This document shows positions 47,101 to 57,313 of a stretch of DNA of 64,000 nucleotides, piece after piece. A program made the position numbers and the translations under genes. The stretch is from Microglena sp. YARC (taxonomy: Eukaryota; Chlorophyta; Chlorophyceae; Chlamydomonadales; Chlamydomonadaceae), in contig CM039465.1 in assembly GCA_022414725.1 (NCBI GenBank), positions 44,653,320 to 44,717,319 on the forward strand, in the 5' to 3' direction. The stretch's first letter is position 1. Every line of letters starts with the position of its first letter. Below the pieces are notes generated by a model. The model worked only from the letters and a program-made list of their open reading frames with translations. It was not told the origin of the DNA and searched no databases.

Positions 47101-50100
47101 ATACTGGGTGTCAGCATCGCAGATGGTGGGATCTGCACATACCCAGTATCAGACCGGCGCCCCTGATGCCACCGACAACTGAGTATGTGCAGATCCCAGC
47201 ATCTGCGATGCTGACACCCAGTATCAGACCGGCGCCCCCAAACACCACGTTTTCCTCATTGGTTACAGGCATCCCCCAAAGCACCTCCCACCCATCACCA
47301 CCACCACCACCCATCTCACCATCTGTGGCATCCTCAAGAGCACCTCCCACCCAACACCACCACCACTGGCCAACACCACCCACCCACCAAACATCACCCA
47401 GCAGCACCACCACCCACCACCCACCCACCAAACATCACCCAGCAGCACCACCACCCACCAGTGGCATCCTCAAGAGCACCTCCCACCCACCACCACCACC
47501 ACCCAACACCACCGACCAACACCACCCACCCACCACCACCACCCACCCAACACATCCACCACCCAGCACCAGCACCACCCACCAGTGGCATCCTCAAGAG
47601 CACCTCCCACCCAACACCACCACCACCGACCAACACCACCCACCCACCACCACAACCCACCTAACACAACCACCCAGCACCACTACCACCAACCAGTGGC
47701 ATCCTCTAGAGCAGCCCAGGGCATATACTCCCTCCTTCTCAGATGCAAGTAGCTGCTCCCGTCGCAGGGTTTAGGATTTAGTAAACCCTAAACCCTTCTC
47801 AGATGCAAGTAGCTGCTTCCGTCGCAGGGTTTAGGGTTTAGTAAACCCTAAACCCTACTCAGATGCAAGTAGCTGCTTCCGTCGCAGCCCCTGCCTTCAT
47901 TTCTCTTTAATATAAATAACAACACCTATTACCATCCACCTTTATGTATGCTGTTACAGTCCAGGGGTAGGCAAAATAGGCTAAGGGGCTATTACAACCC
48001 ACCATCATCCACCCACCACCACCACTACCCACCACCACCCACCCACCACAACCACCCAGCACCTCCCACCCAACACCACCACCACCCACCTGTGGCATCC
48101 TTCAGAGCAGCCCAGGGCATATACTCCCTCCTCCTAAGGTGCAAGTAGCTGCTTCCGTCGCAGCCCTTGCCTTCACTGCCGAAATCAAACACCATGCTGG
48201 TGTTGCACGGCAAGTCCGGGAACACCAGGGTGCGGGAGGACAGCATCGCCAGCTGTATCAGACCCAGTGTGATGATCCTGTACTCCTCTGGATTCGCCAC
48301 CCACGACAGATCTACGTCAGGGTGAAGTATGAGCAAGCGTTTGGGGGCCTCCAGGCCAACCATGTAGGGACCGGGCGACTTGAGGAACGTGGGACCGTTG
48401 GGGTGACTGTGTAGTGCCTTGGAGTACTCAAAGTGGTAGCGGTTGTACGGCCGTCTAACTCCTATCTTCATGTGTGTCGAACCAAACGTGCCTGGAGGTG
48501 GTAGTAAGGTGGTGGTGGTGGTAAGGTGGTGGTGTAGTGCCTTGGAGTACTCAAAGTGGTAGCGGTTGTACTTCCGCCTGACTCCTATCTTCATGTGTGT
48601 CGAACCAAACGTGCCTGGAGGTGGTAGTAAGGTGGTGGTGGTGGTAAGGTGGTGGTGTAGTGCCTTGGATTACTCAAAGTGGCAGCGGTTGTACGGCCGT
48701 CTGACCCCTATCTTCATGTGGGTCGACCCAAACGTGCCTGGAGGAGGTAGTAAGGTGGTGGTGGTGTGGGGTGCGTTGACCCAAACGTGCCTAGAGGTGG
48801 TAGTAAGGTGGTGGTGGTGTGGGGTGCGTTGACCCAAACGTGCCTGGAGGTGGTAGTAAGGTGGTGGTGGTGTGGGGTGCGTTGACCCAAACGTGCCTAG
48901 AGGTGGTAGTAAGGTGGTGGTGGTGTGGTGGAGGGAGGGAGGGTGGGGTGGGGGGATGTCGACCTAAACGTGCCTGGGTGTGGCAGTGTGGTGGTGGTGT
49001 GGTGGAGGAAGGGAGGGTGCGGTGGGGGGCTGTCGACCTAAATGTGCCTGGGTGTGGCGGTGTGGTGGTGGTGGTGTGGTGGGGGGAGGGAGGGTGGGGT
49101 GGGGGGGCTGTCGACCCAAACTTGCCTGGGTATGGTGGTGGTGTGGTGGTAAGGTGGTGGTGTGGTGGTGGTAATGTGGTGGTGTGGTGGTAGCAAATTG
49201 CGACCCAAAAGTGCCTGGAGGTGGTGGGGTGGTGGGGAGTGTTGACCCAAACATGCCTGGAACGGCGTAAGAAATGGAGATTTTTCTTGAGTCAATTGCG
49301 GGGTGGGGTGGGGTGAGATCACTTTCTAACTAGTTCTATTAGCCAGCTACTGGGGCAAGCCCAAATATTTTAGCTGCGTTTGAATGCCTGTTATGTCAGC
49401 TTTAAGACACTCTAGTTAACTTCAGGCTTGACCCAAGGATGGGAGAAGGGAGCTGCCTAAAAGCTGCTAAATGCAGCCAAAAAAAGAAACAGTGGACATA
49501 CCTGGAACGGCGTCGACATGTACTGCGACATGTATTGCCTCCCCTGGTGGTTGGCCCCAATACAAGCAAGCGGGCTGGCCCCCTCAACCTCACAACTCAT
49601 AATAAGACGTACTATTTATTTATTTCCTCCCTTGTCTCTAAGGGTTTCAGGTGTCCAGTGTTCAGCAGCCAGGTGGAAGACACCAACCACCAACCAATCG
49701 TACCTGGGATGCATTGGGCATTTACTGCCACTTTTCTTGCCCCCCCTCCATCGAAGGGTGTAAGGTAGCCAGTGTTAAGCAGCGAGACACCAACCACCAA
49801 CCAATTGTGCCTGGGGTGCAGTGGGCATGTACTGCCACTTGTCTTGCCCCCCCTCCATCGAAGGGTGTAAGGTAGCCAGTGTTAAGCAGCGAGACACCAA
49901 CCACCAACCAATCGTACCTGGGATGCATTGGGCATGTACTGCCACTTGTCTTGCCTCCCAATCGTACCTGGAATGCAGTGGGCATGTACTGCCACTTGTC
50001 TTGCCTCCCCTCCATCCAAGGGTGTAAGCTAGCGACTGTTCAGCAGCCAGGCGGAAGACACCAACCACTAACCAACTTTTTTGTCATCGGTGCGTCGCCA

Positions 50101-53100
50101 CTGCATCGCCATCCTGTCGCCATTCCGTCGCTGCAGGGCGACTCATGACCCCCCCGAACCTCCCAGGCTCCGCGCTCTGTGCATTGCATGGCTACGCAAC
50201 AATCCTGAAATCAGGCTTGAGTAGCCCCAATAGATACTCGACCTGGCCTACAAAAATCCGAAATAAAACACCGCCAACCAATCTTACCTGGGACGCAGTG
50301 AGCATGTACTGCCACTTGTATTGCCTCCCAATCGTACCTGGGACGCAGTGGGCATGTACTGCCACTTGTCTTGCCTTCCCTCCATCCAAGGGTGTAAGGG
50401 AGCCAGTGTTCAGCAGCCAGCCAGTGTATTTGTTTTCAGGAATCTTGAGGCCATTTTGGTAGCCACAAGTGGCGACCAAAGGCTCATTCTGGGACGGTGC
50501 TGTAGTTCAGCAGCCAGTTAGCCAGGCAAAAGATACCAACCACCAACCAATCGTACCTGGGACGCAGTGGGCATGTAATGCCACTTGTATTGTCTCCCAA
50601 TCGTACCTGGGACACAGTGGGCATGTACTGCCACTTGTCTTGCCTCCCCTCCATCCAAGGGTGTAAGGGAGCCAGTGTTCAGCAGCCTGCCAGTGTATTT
50701 GTTTTCAGGAATCTTGAGGCCATTTTGGTAGCCACAAGTGGCGACCAAAGGCTCATTCTGGGACGGTGCTGTAGTTCAGCAGCCAGTTAGCCAGGCGAAA
50801 GATACCAACCACCAACCAATCGTACCTGGGACGCAGTGGGCATGTAATGCCACTTGTCTTGCCTCCCAATCGTACCTGGGACACAGTGGGCATGTACTGC
50901 CACTTGTCTTGCCTCCCCTCCATCCAAGGGTGTAAGGGAGCCTGTGTTCAGCAGCCAGGCGGAAGACACCAACCACCGGGGGACAAAGGCAAAAAGACTC
51001 TGTAATCTTGCTTGCAGCTTTCCGGTCCTCATCAGGCCACCAGGGGCAGTCTGGGCAGTCATCTTTCATCTGAGCAATGAAAGCTCCGGAGTACACCCCG
51101 CCGGAGCGGTCAAAGTACCGCCACCAAAAGCGGGGTCGGCAATGTCAGTGAACCACGCAGGTGCGGTCATGTTGAAGGCGTGCATCTCTGTGAACTCTGC
51201 TTTCAGCTCCATGGCGGGCCAAGACGCAGGAACCGGAGCGTGAGAGCTCTCCATGCTTTCGTGACAATTAACCGCTGCAGACTGAGCATCAATGGCATCC
51301 CATTTGCTGATTGAGCTGCCAGATGCCTTTCTCCAGCCGGCTTGCTGTGAAGACGTGTTGCCCTCCCTTGCACCCGGGACACACGAAGCCAGCATCTGGT
51401 GATAGATGGGGCGCTGGACCATGGTGGATTGGAGCGCCGCGTCGAGGAAGGATTGCTCGAAGCCTAGGCATAGGTGTCCTGTTTCTCGGCCAAAGCTGTT
51501 AGTCAAGTTGAAGTCGTCGTCCATTCCACCTTCGAGGCAAAATGTAAACATCAATAACTGTAAATCATGAATAATTAATCATAATAATGAATATCTGAGA
51601 TAAAAGGGATGCAAAAAAGCAAGCTCATTGCTCAAAGCCTAGGCATAAAACACCTGTAGCTTGGTCAATCTGTTAGTCAAGTTGAAGTCGTCGTCCATCC
51701 ACCTGAAAGGTAACATAAACAAATCAAGAATTTAAAATGTGTATAATAAAAATAAAAAAAGGGATGCTCGAAGGCCAGGCATATGTGTCCTGTTTCTCGG
51801 CCAAAGCTGTTAGTCAAGTTGAAATCGCCATCCATCCACCTGAAAGGCAAAATGTAAACATCAGTTACTGTAATCATGAATACAAACAGCCATACATATA
51901 TTTATTATATCAGCCATACTAATCATTTATTTAGGTATATCCAGGTATATCTCATAATTTACGTACATATGTCTATATATATATTATGTATTATATTAGC
52001 CATATTAACATATATCTCATCATATACAGCCACCTTTGTTTCTACAGCAGATGCCCCATGGACATGTACTGCCACTTGTATTGCCTTCCATCATTTACAG
52101 CCAACTTGGTTTCTATATAGATGCCCAATCGTCTGCCCACCTTGGCACCACTCACCCAACACCCATCACCACCACCCAGTACCAACCACCCAACACCACC
52201 ACCCAGTACCAACCACCCAACACCACCACCCAGCACTACGACCTAGCACCACCACCCACCCACCCACCCAACACCCCCATACAGTCAGCTCTGTTTCTAC
52301 GGATCCGCCACCACCACCACCCAGCACCACTACCCACCCAACACCCACTATACAGCCAGCTTTGTTTTCTACAGATATCCCATCGCTTGCCCACCCAACA
52401 CCAATACTCACCACCCAGCACCACCAACCACCCAACACACCACCCACCCACCACCCAGCACCACCCACCCACCAACGAACCACCCAGCCAACACCCATCA
52501 CCACCACCCAACTTGGCACCACCCACCCAACATCCATCACCACCACCCAGTACCAACCACCACCACCACCACCCACCCACCACCACCAACCACCCAACAC
52601 CACCAACCACCCAACACCACCAACAACCACCCAACACTACCACCCACCACCACCATACAGCCAGCCATGTTTCTACAGATGCCCCATTGCCTGCCCACAT
52701 TGGCACATAAAGTGATTTTTCTTTTTACGCCCTTCCTATTAGGTTGGGCAAGTCCCTTCAGCCTATTTGGCCTACCCATGGACTGCAACATCTATCTCTA
52801 TCTCTGGCACATTTGGAGTCCAGTACGGCACCAGGAAAAATGTAATCAGCATCATCATCATCAATACCATCCTCATCCTCATCATTATCCTCATCGTCAT
52901 CCTCCTCCTCCTCCTCATCATCATAATCATCACCATCCTCCTCCTCCTCCTCCCTCTCCTCGTTATCATCATCCTCATCACCATAATCACCGTCATCCTC
53001 ATCATCCCCATCATCATCCCCATCATCCTCATCATCATTATATGCATCCTCATCGTCATCATCACGACCATCACCATCATCAAAATTACTAACATCATCA

Positions 53101-53766
53101 TCCTCATTATCATCAACATCACCAAATCACCTGAGGGGTAACTCAGCCAAGTAGCTGAAGATCCATGCAACATCACGTCTTTTTACTCCTTCCAGGGACC
53201 CTGTTTAGGCCAAATATTCAGCTACCCTGAGACTCCCCTGCCCCGCCCCCAAAAACCCCGGGCCGGCCCGGCAGCGCAGCTCTTCGGGCCACCTACCCTA
53301 TTTGCTACTAGGAGCCAACCTTGAAACACACAAAATCACCTGAGAGGTAACTCAGCCGAGTAGCGGAAGACCCATGCAGCAGGCCCATCTGGTCTTGCAT
53401 TTTGTATGTACATGAAACCAGCATTAATCCCACAAGAATGTTCTTGGGTGGTGATCAACGTATAATTCTGCATCGGAAACCCCTTCAGATATGGGTAGGG
53501 GTCCCTGTAGATGTGGAAGTCACTGTAGAGGGGGTGGGGGTGGGGGCAGGTGGGCAGAGGGTCGCGTTTGCAGGCTAGCTGTGAGCGTGTGTAGGTAGGT
53601 AGGTAGGTAGCTGAATGGCTGTTATGACCCTGTTAATGACACTCGGATAAGGGTGGTGATCAAAGTATAATTCTGCATCGGTTACACCTTCAGGTAGGGG
53701 TAGGGGTCCGTGTACATGTGAAAGTCACTGTAGAGGTGGTGTGTGTGTGGTGTGGTGTGGTGTGGT

Positions 53767-53797
<31 letters not shown>

Positions 53798-56581
53798 GGG
53801 GGGGCGTGAGGTCCTAAGGAGAGAAACATTTTCTAGAGTGGAGTTGGGGGGGGGGGGGGGGGGGGGGGGGTTGAACACCCGACCTACACCTGCATAAAAA
53901 ATGGTCAACCATCGACTACACAGTTTTGATGATGGCATACCCATGCCTTGTAGATGTGAACGTCGCTGTTTAGGTGGGTGGAAGGGTAGCATTAGTGGAT
54001 AAAGAGCAAAAGGCGCCGACTATAAAATATCTAAATGTCACTCTGATAAGGCGGTGATTTTAAAATATCTAAATGTCAATCTGATAAGGCGGTGATTTTA
54101 AAATATCTAAATGTCACTCTGATAAGGGGGTGATTTTAAAATATCTAAATGCCAATCTGATAAGGCGGTGATTTTTAAATATCTTAATGTCACTCTGATA
54201 AGGCGGTGATTTTAAAAGATCTAAATGTCACTCTGATAAGGGCAGTATTTTTTCAATATCTATCTCCATGATTGCCTAAGTCTGACCCTGAGTGGTACGG
54301 ATGGTTTTCACCTATTACCTTAAGTCCAAAGAAACCTTTTTTTTGCTAATGAGTTACCTAACCACATCAGTTCAACATATAAATACTCAGAGTTGGGTTC
54401 TCTCAGGTTGTGGGAAGCAGGCAAAGCAAAACATGTGATTTTTTCCACTATGGGGCTCCCTAAGTCGGTACGGATTTTACGTAGAAGTGGAACGGAGCCT
54501 ATCGCTATCAAAAAACAAGTTGTCGTAAAATAAAAGTAGGTAGCCTTATTGTGCACATCTTTCCTCATAAATAATTGTTACATCAGGTTTTGGATGGCAG
54601 TACATGGGCAGTACGGGTGAAAATGGACCCACAAATACTGATTATTTACATATTGTGGGTGCCCTAAGTGTGGTACAACGCTGCTCAAGCTGGATTGTTT
54701 CATTTGGGGTTCTAAATTTGCTTCGTAGTACAAAGACTAACTTTTTTTTTTTGAAATTTCAAAGTTCAAAGTTAACATTTATTTTCAAAACATATTAAAA
54801 AAATTCAACCTTGTTTCAAACATCCACATCTGAAGTTGGTTTTTGATTTGGGAAAGGGGGTGAAATCTCAAGTTGGGAGGTGGGATTGGGAGGTGAGCAG
54901 GTGAATTTTCGAGTTGTACTGCTATCTCAGTAAATTCCGAGGCCAAGGCTGAAGCGCAGCCTCCGACCTTGTGGTAGGGGTTTGATAAGCCTTTCGTCCC
55001 GCGGTAACATGATTCGGAATAGCTCGCGCGGCCTCGTGTCTGGCGCGATCTGGATTTGTACCACAATTTATCGCACATCTGATGTACTGCCACCGGCCTT
55101 CCGTACAAGGCTGCTCGCGACCGCATGCGAATGCGGACCGTAAGTATATCTGCGCGTAGCTGACACTATTGCGCGAAAGGTGGGCCAGACAGAATTCGAT
55201 TCCGAGCATTTGGGGGGCTGTGCGGCTCTGTACAACAATCTTGTACCAACTTAGGGCGTTTTTGGACTTCGGCACAGATGGAGATAAATGTCACTCTGAT
55301 AAGGGCGGTGGTTTTAAAGTATCTACATGTCCCTCTGATAAGGGCTGTGATTATTAAATATCTAAATGTCACTCTGGTAAGGGCGTTTTTTTTCTTTTCT
55401 GCATCGGATATCCCTTCAGAAAGGGGAAAGGGTCCTTGTAGATGTGAAAGTCACTGCAGAGGTAGGCGAGAGGGGTGGCACTTTTATTCAAAAAAAGAAA
55501 GGGCGAATACAAATATCTAAATAACGCTCTGATAAGGGTGGTGATCAGAATACAATTCTGCATCGGAAACCCCTTAAGATATGGGTCGGGGTGCTTGTAG
55601 ATGTGAAAGTCACTGTTGAGGTGGGCGAAAGGTGATATTAGTTTATATAAGACACAAGGGGAGAATATAAATATATAAATGACACTCTGATAAGGGTGGT
55701 GATCAGAATACAATTCTGCATCGGAAACCCCTTAAGATATGGGTCGGGGTGCTTGTAGATGTGAAAGTCACTGTTGAGGTGGGCGAAAGGGTGATATTAG
55801 TTTATATAAGACACAAGGGGAGAATATAAATATATAAATGACACTCTGATAAGGGTGGTGATCAGAGTATAATTCTGAATTGGAAACCCTTTCAGATATG
55901 GGTTTGGGTGCTTGGACACGTGAAAGTCACTGCCAAGGCGTGCAGTGGGCCAGTGGGGGCAGGTAGGCAGAGGGTCGCATTTGCAGGCTAGCTGTGGGGT
56001 AGTTGCGTATGTTGGTGTGTGTGTGTGTGTGTGTGTGTGTAGGTAGGTAGGTAGGTAGGTAGGCAGGTAGCTGGCTAGAAAAGGTCTCACCTGTCAAAGC
56101 TCATCACATTGTAGCCCATGCGGCTTGCCCGAGCCAAGAATCGAATTCGGCCATGAATGGCCCGCTCAAAACCGACAAAGCCCCCTTTATGCATGAGGGA
56201 AGCGTCCCACACACATGACATATCCTCCTCAAAAGTGAGGAACGCCTTGCAGACATCCTCCTGGGAAGCCAAGACAACAATGTGGTCCATGCCCAGCTCC
56301 TTGAAGTCAAACCGAAGTTGGAACATCATCTCGATGTACAGCTTGGAGCCGGACATCTGGATCAAAATAATTTCTTGCTTGAAGGCTGTTGATTCCAGAA
56401 GCTTGCGCAAGTTCCCCGGCTGTGATATGTCACCCACGAACTGCTTCGTTTGCCCCAAGCTGCAGTAGCCGCTCTCCTCGCACGATAGCTTCCCGAGGAT
56501 GGGGCGTATCAATGCAACCAACAGCACGAACATAGCCAGCCCTCCAACGCTGGCCCGTCGGCCCTGCCCCACTGCTGCCAT
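44135..56581 (-). CDS. GT77-like nucleotide-diphospho-sugar transferase (type II Golgi protein)
   Basis: Starts at ATG 56581 (MAAVGQGRRAS, then membrane anchor GLAMFVLLVALIRPILG at residues ~14-30). Supported exons: 56581-56091, 53522-53340, one from 52132, about 51531-50977, one or more in 50970-49520, 48491-48090 and 44601-44135 (stop). The DxD motif is assembled at the first splice junction: exon 1 ends ...MSFD-AG and exon 2 begins T-GAC, giving FDSDFHIYRDPYPYLK. INAGFMYIQNARPDGPAAW follows, as in this family. Later, PYNRYHFEYSKAL and YRIITLGLIQLAMLSSRTLVF resemble the C-terminal part of plant XEG113-type arabinosyltransferases. Such enzymes glycosylate hydroxyproline-rich wall proteins; this role is inferred. 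A one-base C deletion near 51115 appears to break the frame before FWWRYFDRSGGVYSG. Exon 3 and the exons in the 49.5-51 kb array are uncertain. Confidence 0.7.
44602..45064 (-). repeat. Acceptor-side echo of the 44601-44135 exon (two extra copies)
   Basis: Segments 44700-44800 and 44875-44975 repeat the acceptor and exon start (- strand 'cacag|gtgctcc...ggccctcga', LRLNNPFLWLDACINT), with substitutions and indels, and with AT-rich linkers (aaataaataaatac). 44965-45070 is an 'aatggtggaatga' array. Confidence 0.8.
45065..46835. repeat. 42-bp satellite, about 40 copies, with two unit types
   Basis: The unit is 'cccacatgtggcattgctgt' plus 'taaccaaccagcaccaccatct'. One site alternates between 'accaaccagcacc' and 'accaatgagcacc'. 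45800-46830 is almost perfect, 45065-45800 is riddled with single-base indels. Because 42 is a multiple of three, long frames are open on both strands; these are artefacts. The last unit ends 'aaccaatgaggaaac', which is also the border of the inverted repeat at 47057. Confidence 0.95.
46836..47056. other. Unique sequence, possible retroelement remnant
   Basis: Contains 'tggcgcccactattgg' at about 46899, reminiscent of primer-binding-site regions just inside some LTR elements, and 'atcgaactcggggtgc' at about 46998. No flanking LTR pair was found, so this is tentative. Confidence 0.25.
47057..47272. repeat. ~90-bp inverted repeat (hairpin-forming)
   Basis: Left arm about 47057-47146 and right arm about 47183-47272 are reverse complements with only a few mismatches, from 'gtaaccaatgaggaaaacg' through 'ggggcgccggtctgatactg' to 'gatctgcacatac'. 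A ~35-bp spacer holds a partial third copy of the arm ('ccagtatcagaccggcgcc'). Each arm read outward-in is open: VTNEEN.VFGGAGLILGVS. Confidence 0.9.
47273..48089 (-). repeat. Donor-side exon-echo array after exon 48491-48090, with telomere-like inserts
   Basis: On the - strand the exon end (WAALKDAT|GTGGGTGG) recurs as 'gctctagaggatgccactg', 'gctcttgaggatgccactg' and similar at about 47690, 47580, 47460 and 47325, with ACC/CACC-rich spacers. At 47700-47890 the exon piece 'gacggaagcagctacttgca' occurs three times, two of them fused to palindromic AGGGTTTAGGGTTTA/TAAACCCTAAACCCT blocks. Confidence 0.85.
48492..49320 (-). repeat. Acceptor-side exon-echo array before exon 48491-48090
   Basis: - strand copies of 'cctccag|gcacgtttgggtcgac' occur about ten times between 48500 and 49260. 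The two nearest also include exon sequence for HMKIGVRR.YNRYHFEYSKAL (about 48545-48612 and 48660-48740). The farther ones keep only the acceptor and about ten bases of exon, separated by GGT-rich spacers. One has lost the junction to 'gcctagagg'. Confidence 0.85.
49321..50976 (-). repeat. Exon-like array with coding sense DKWQYMPTASQ (about ten copies)
   Basis: - strand units contain 'aacactggctaccttaca', 'cccttcgatggagg' and 'caagacaagtggcagtac', 'atgcccactgcgtcccag', followed by GTACGATTGG or GTAAGATTGG. In one frame these read GRQDKWQYMPTASQ. Larger ~290-bp units at 50285-50520 and 50540-50790 also include 'gccacaagtggcgaccaaagg'. At least one copy is probably a real exon of the glycosyltransferase gene. 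Confidence 0.7.
51532..51900 (-). repeat. Acceptor-side echo (two extra copies) of the WMDDDFNLTNSFG exon
   Basis: - strand copies at about 51850-51775 and 51716-51655 read 'tttcag|gtggatggacgacgacttcaac'. Both keep a good acceptor. The copy attached to the long exon at 51531 has 'cgaag|gtggaatgg', with a damaged AG context and one extra A, so the functional acceptor may be in an echo copy. Confidence 0.75.
51901..52800 (-). repeat. ACC/CACCC array with four copies of an exon-like unit (GIYIETKLAV)
   Basis: - strand 'gcag|acgattgggcatctatatag' and 'aaaccaagttggctgta' at about 52132-52095 is repeated in decayed form near 52395-52345, 52300-52275 and 52720-52655, separated by CACCACC/CACCCA spacers. 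The segment 52740-52790 ('cagcctatttggcctaccc') has a relative at 47955-47990. Confidence 0.7.
52801..53339 (-). repeat. (TCA)n microsatellite and donor-side echo of exon 53522-53340
   Basis: 52845-53125 is an imperfect (TCA/TCC)n tract, open on both strands. 53128-53175 repeats the exon end (- strand 'gctactcggctgagttacc', 'cctcag|gtgattt') once more. 53200-53290 is GC-rich unique sequence. Confidence 0.8.
53523..56090 (-). repeat. First intron of the glycosyltransferase: five exon-2 echo copies and short arrays
   Basis: Copies of the start of exon 2 (- strand 'acag|tgacttccacatcta' to 'ttgatcaccaccc') lie at about 53740-53660, 55462-55395, 55620-55540, 55795-55700 and 55945-55865. All the clear ones leave exon sequence at the same point, ATCACCACCC, and continue into 'ttatcagagtg(a/t)cat'. 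54010-54250 and 55280-55390 are ~47-bp arrays of 'tctaaatgtcactctgataagg'. G runs at 53780-53803 and 53847-53870. A (GT)n and (AGGT)n tract lies near 56015-56070. Confidence 0.85.
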
Positions 56582-57313
56582 AAATAGCGTTGTGTGTGTT
56601 CAAATTAAGAAGTGTAGATTTTGGATCCGCGCAGCAGCATGCCGGATTTCTGCAAACCAGGTATTTGAGTATTTGACCAATTGAAACGCGCAGGATTGAA
56701 GGGACTTGGTTCGCCCAGGGTTGTTCAAGGGTACCACTAGCACTAGCCTGGGGGTACGTGCCCGGGGTACGCGTACCGGTACGGGGTACCCTTGAATCCA
56801 CGCTTCCCTGGCAGGGGGTACCCCCGGTACGCTTCCCAAATCTACGTTTCTTGAGCCAAAATCCCCCTTTCGAGACATAACTGTTTTTAAATCTACGTTT
56901 CGTGAGCCAAAATCTACGTTTGCAACGTAGCAGACCCTCAGAAATCTACGTTTCAGACGTTCAACGTTAACAGCAACAACAACGTTTTGAACAACACTGC
57001 CAGCCTGCCCTTCTTTCTTGAGTTGGATGGAGAGTCCTTAAAATAAATATGCTTTAGTTTAGTCCTCTGAACCCAAACAACCAAACAACAACCAAACAAC
57101 AACCAAACAACGGCACTACGACGTACTTCCCTTCGCGGCCAGTAGTCACGAATCCTCTTTTGTTCTTCAAGCTAAGACATCCCCACTTCCATACCTTACT
57201 GGTTTAAGTTCTCCAGAAACAAGCATCGCCGCTGTAGTCATTCGCAAAAGAATCGCTATCCTCTCTTGCGACAAATATCTTCTTCCGATACCAGTTTCCT
57301 CCCTCCGATAGCT
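56582..57313. promoter_or_regulatory. 732-bp divergent intergenic region
   Basis: Lies between the start codons of the - strand glycosyltransferase and the + strand cystatin, so it should hold both promoters. It contains four copies of 'aaatctacgttt' (about 56840-56955), two followed by 'gagccaaaatc', a KpnI-like palindrome cluster ('ggggtacgcgtaccggtac', about 56763) and a 'caaccaaacaa' array at 57075-57110. No TATA box is convincing. Confidence 0.5.

Noticed and set aside
52772..53176. Met/Ile-rich frames of 124-141 codons around the (TCA)n tract
   Set aside because: Trinucleotide repeat artefact on both strands.
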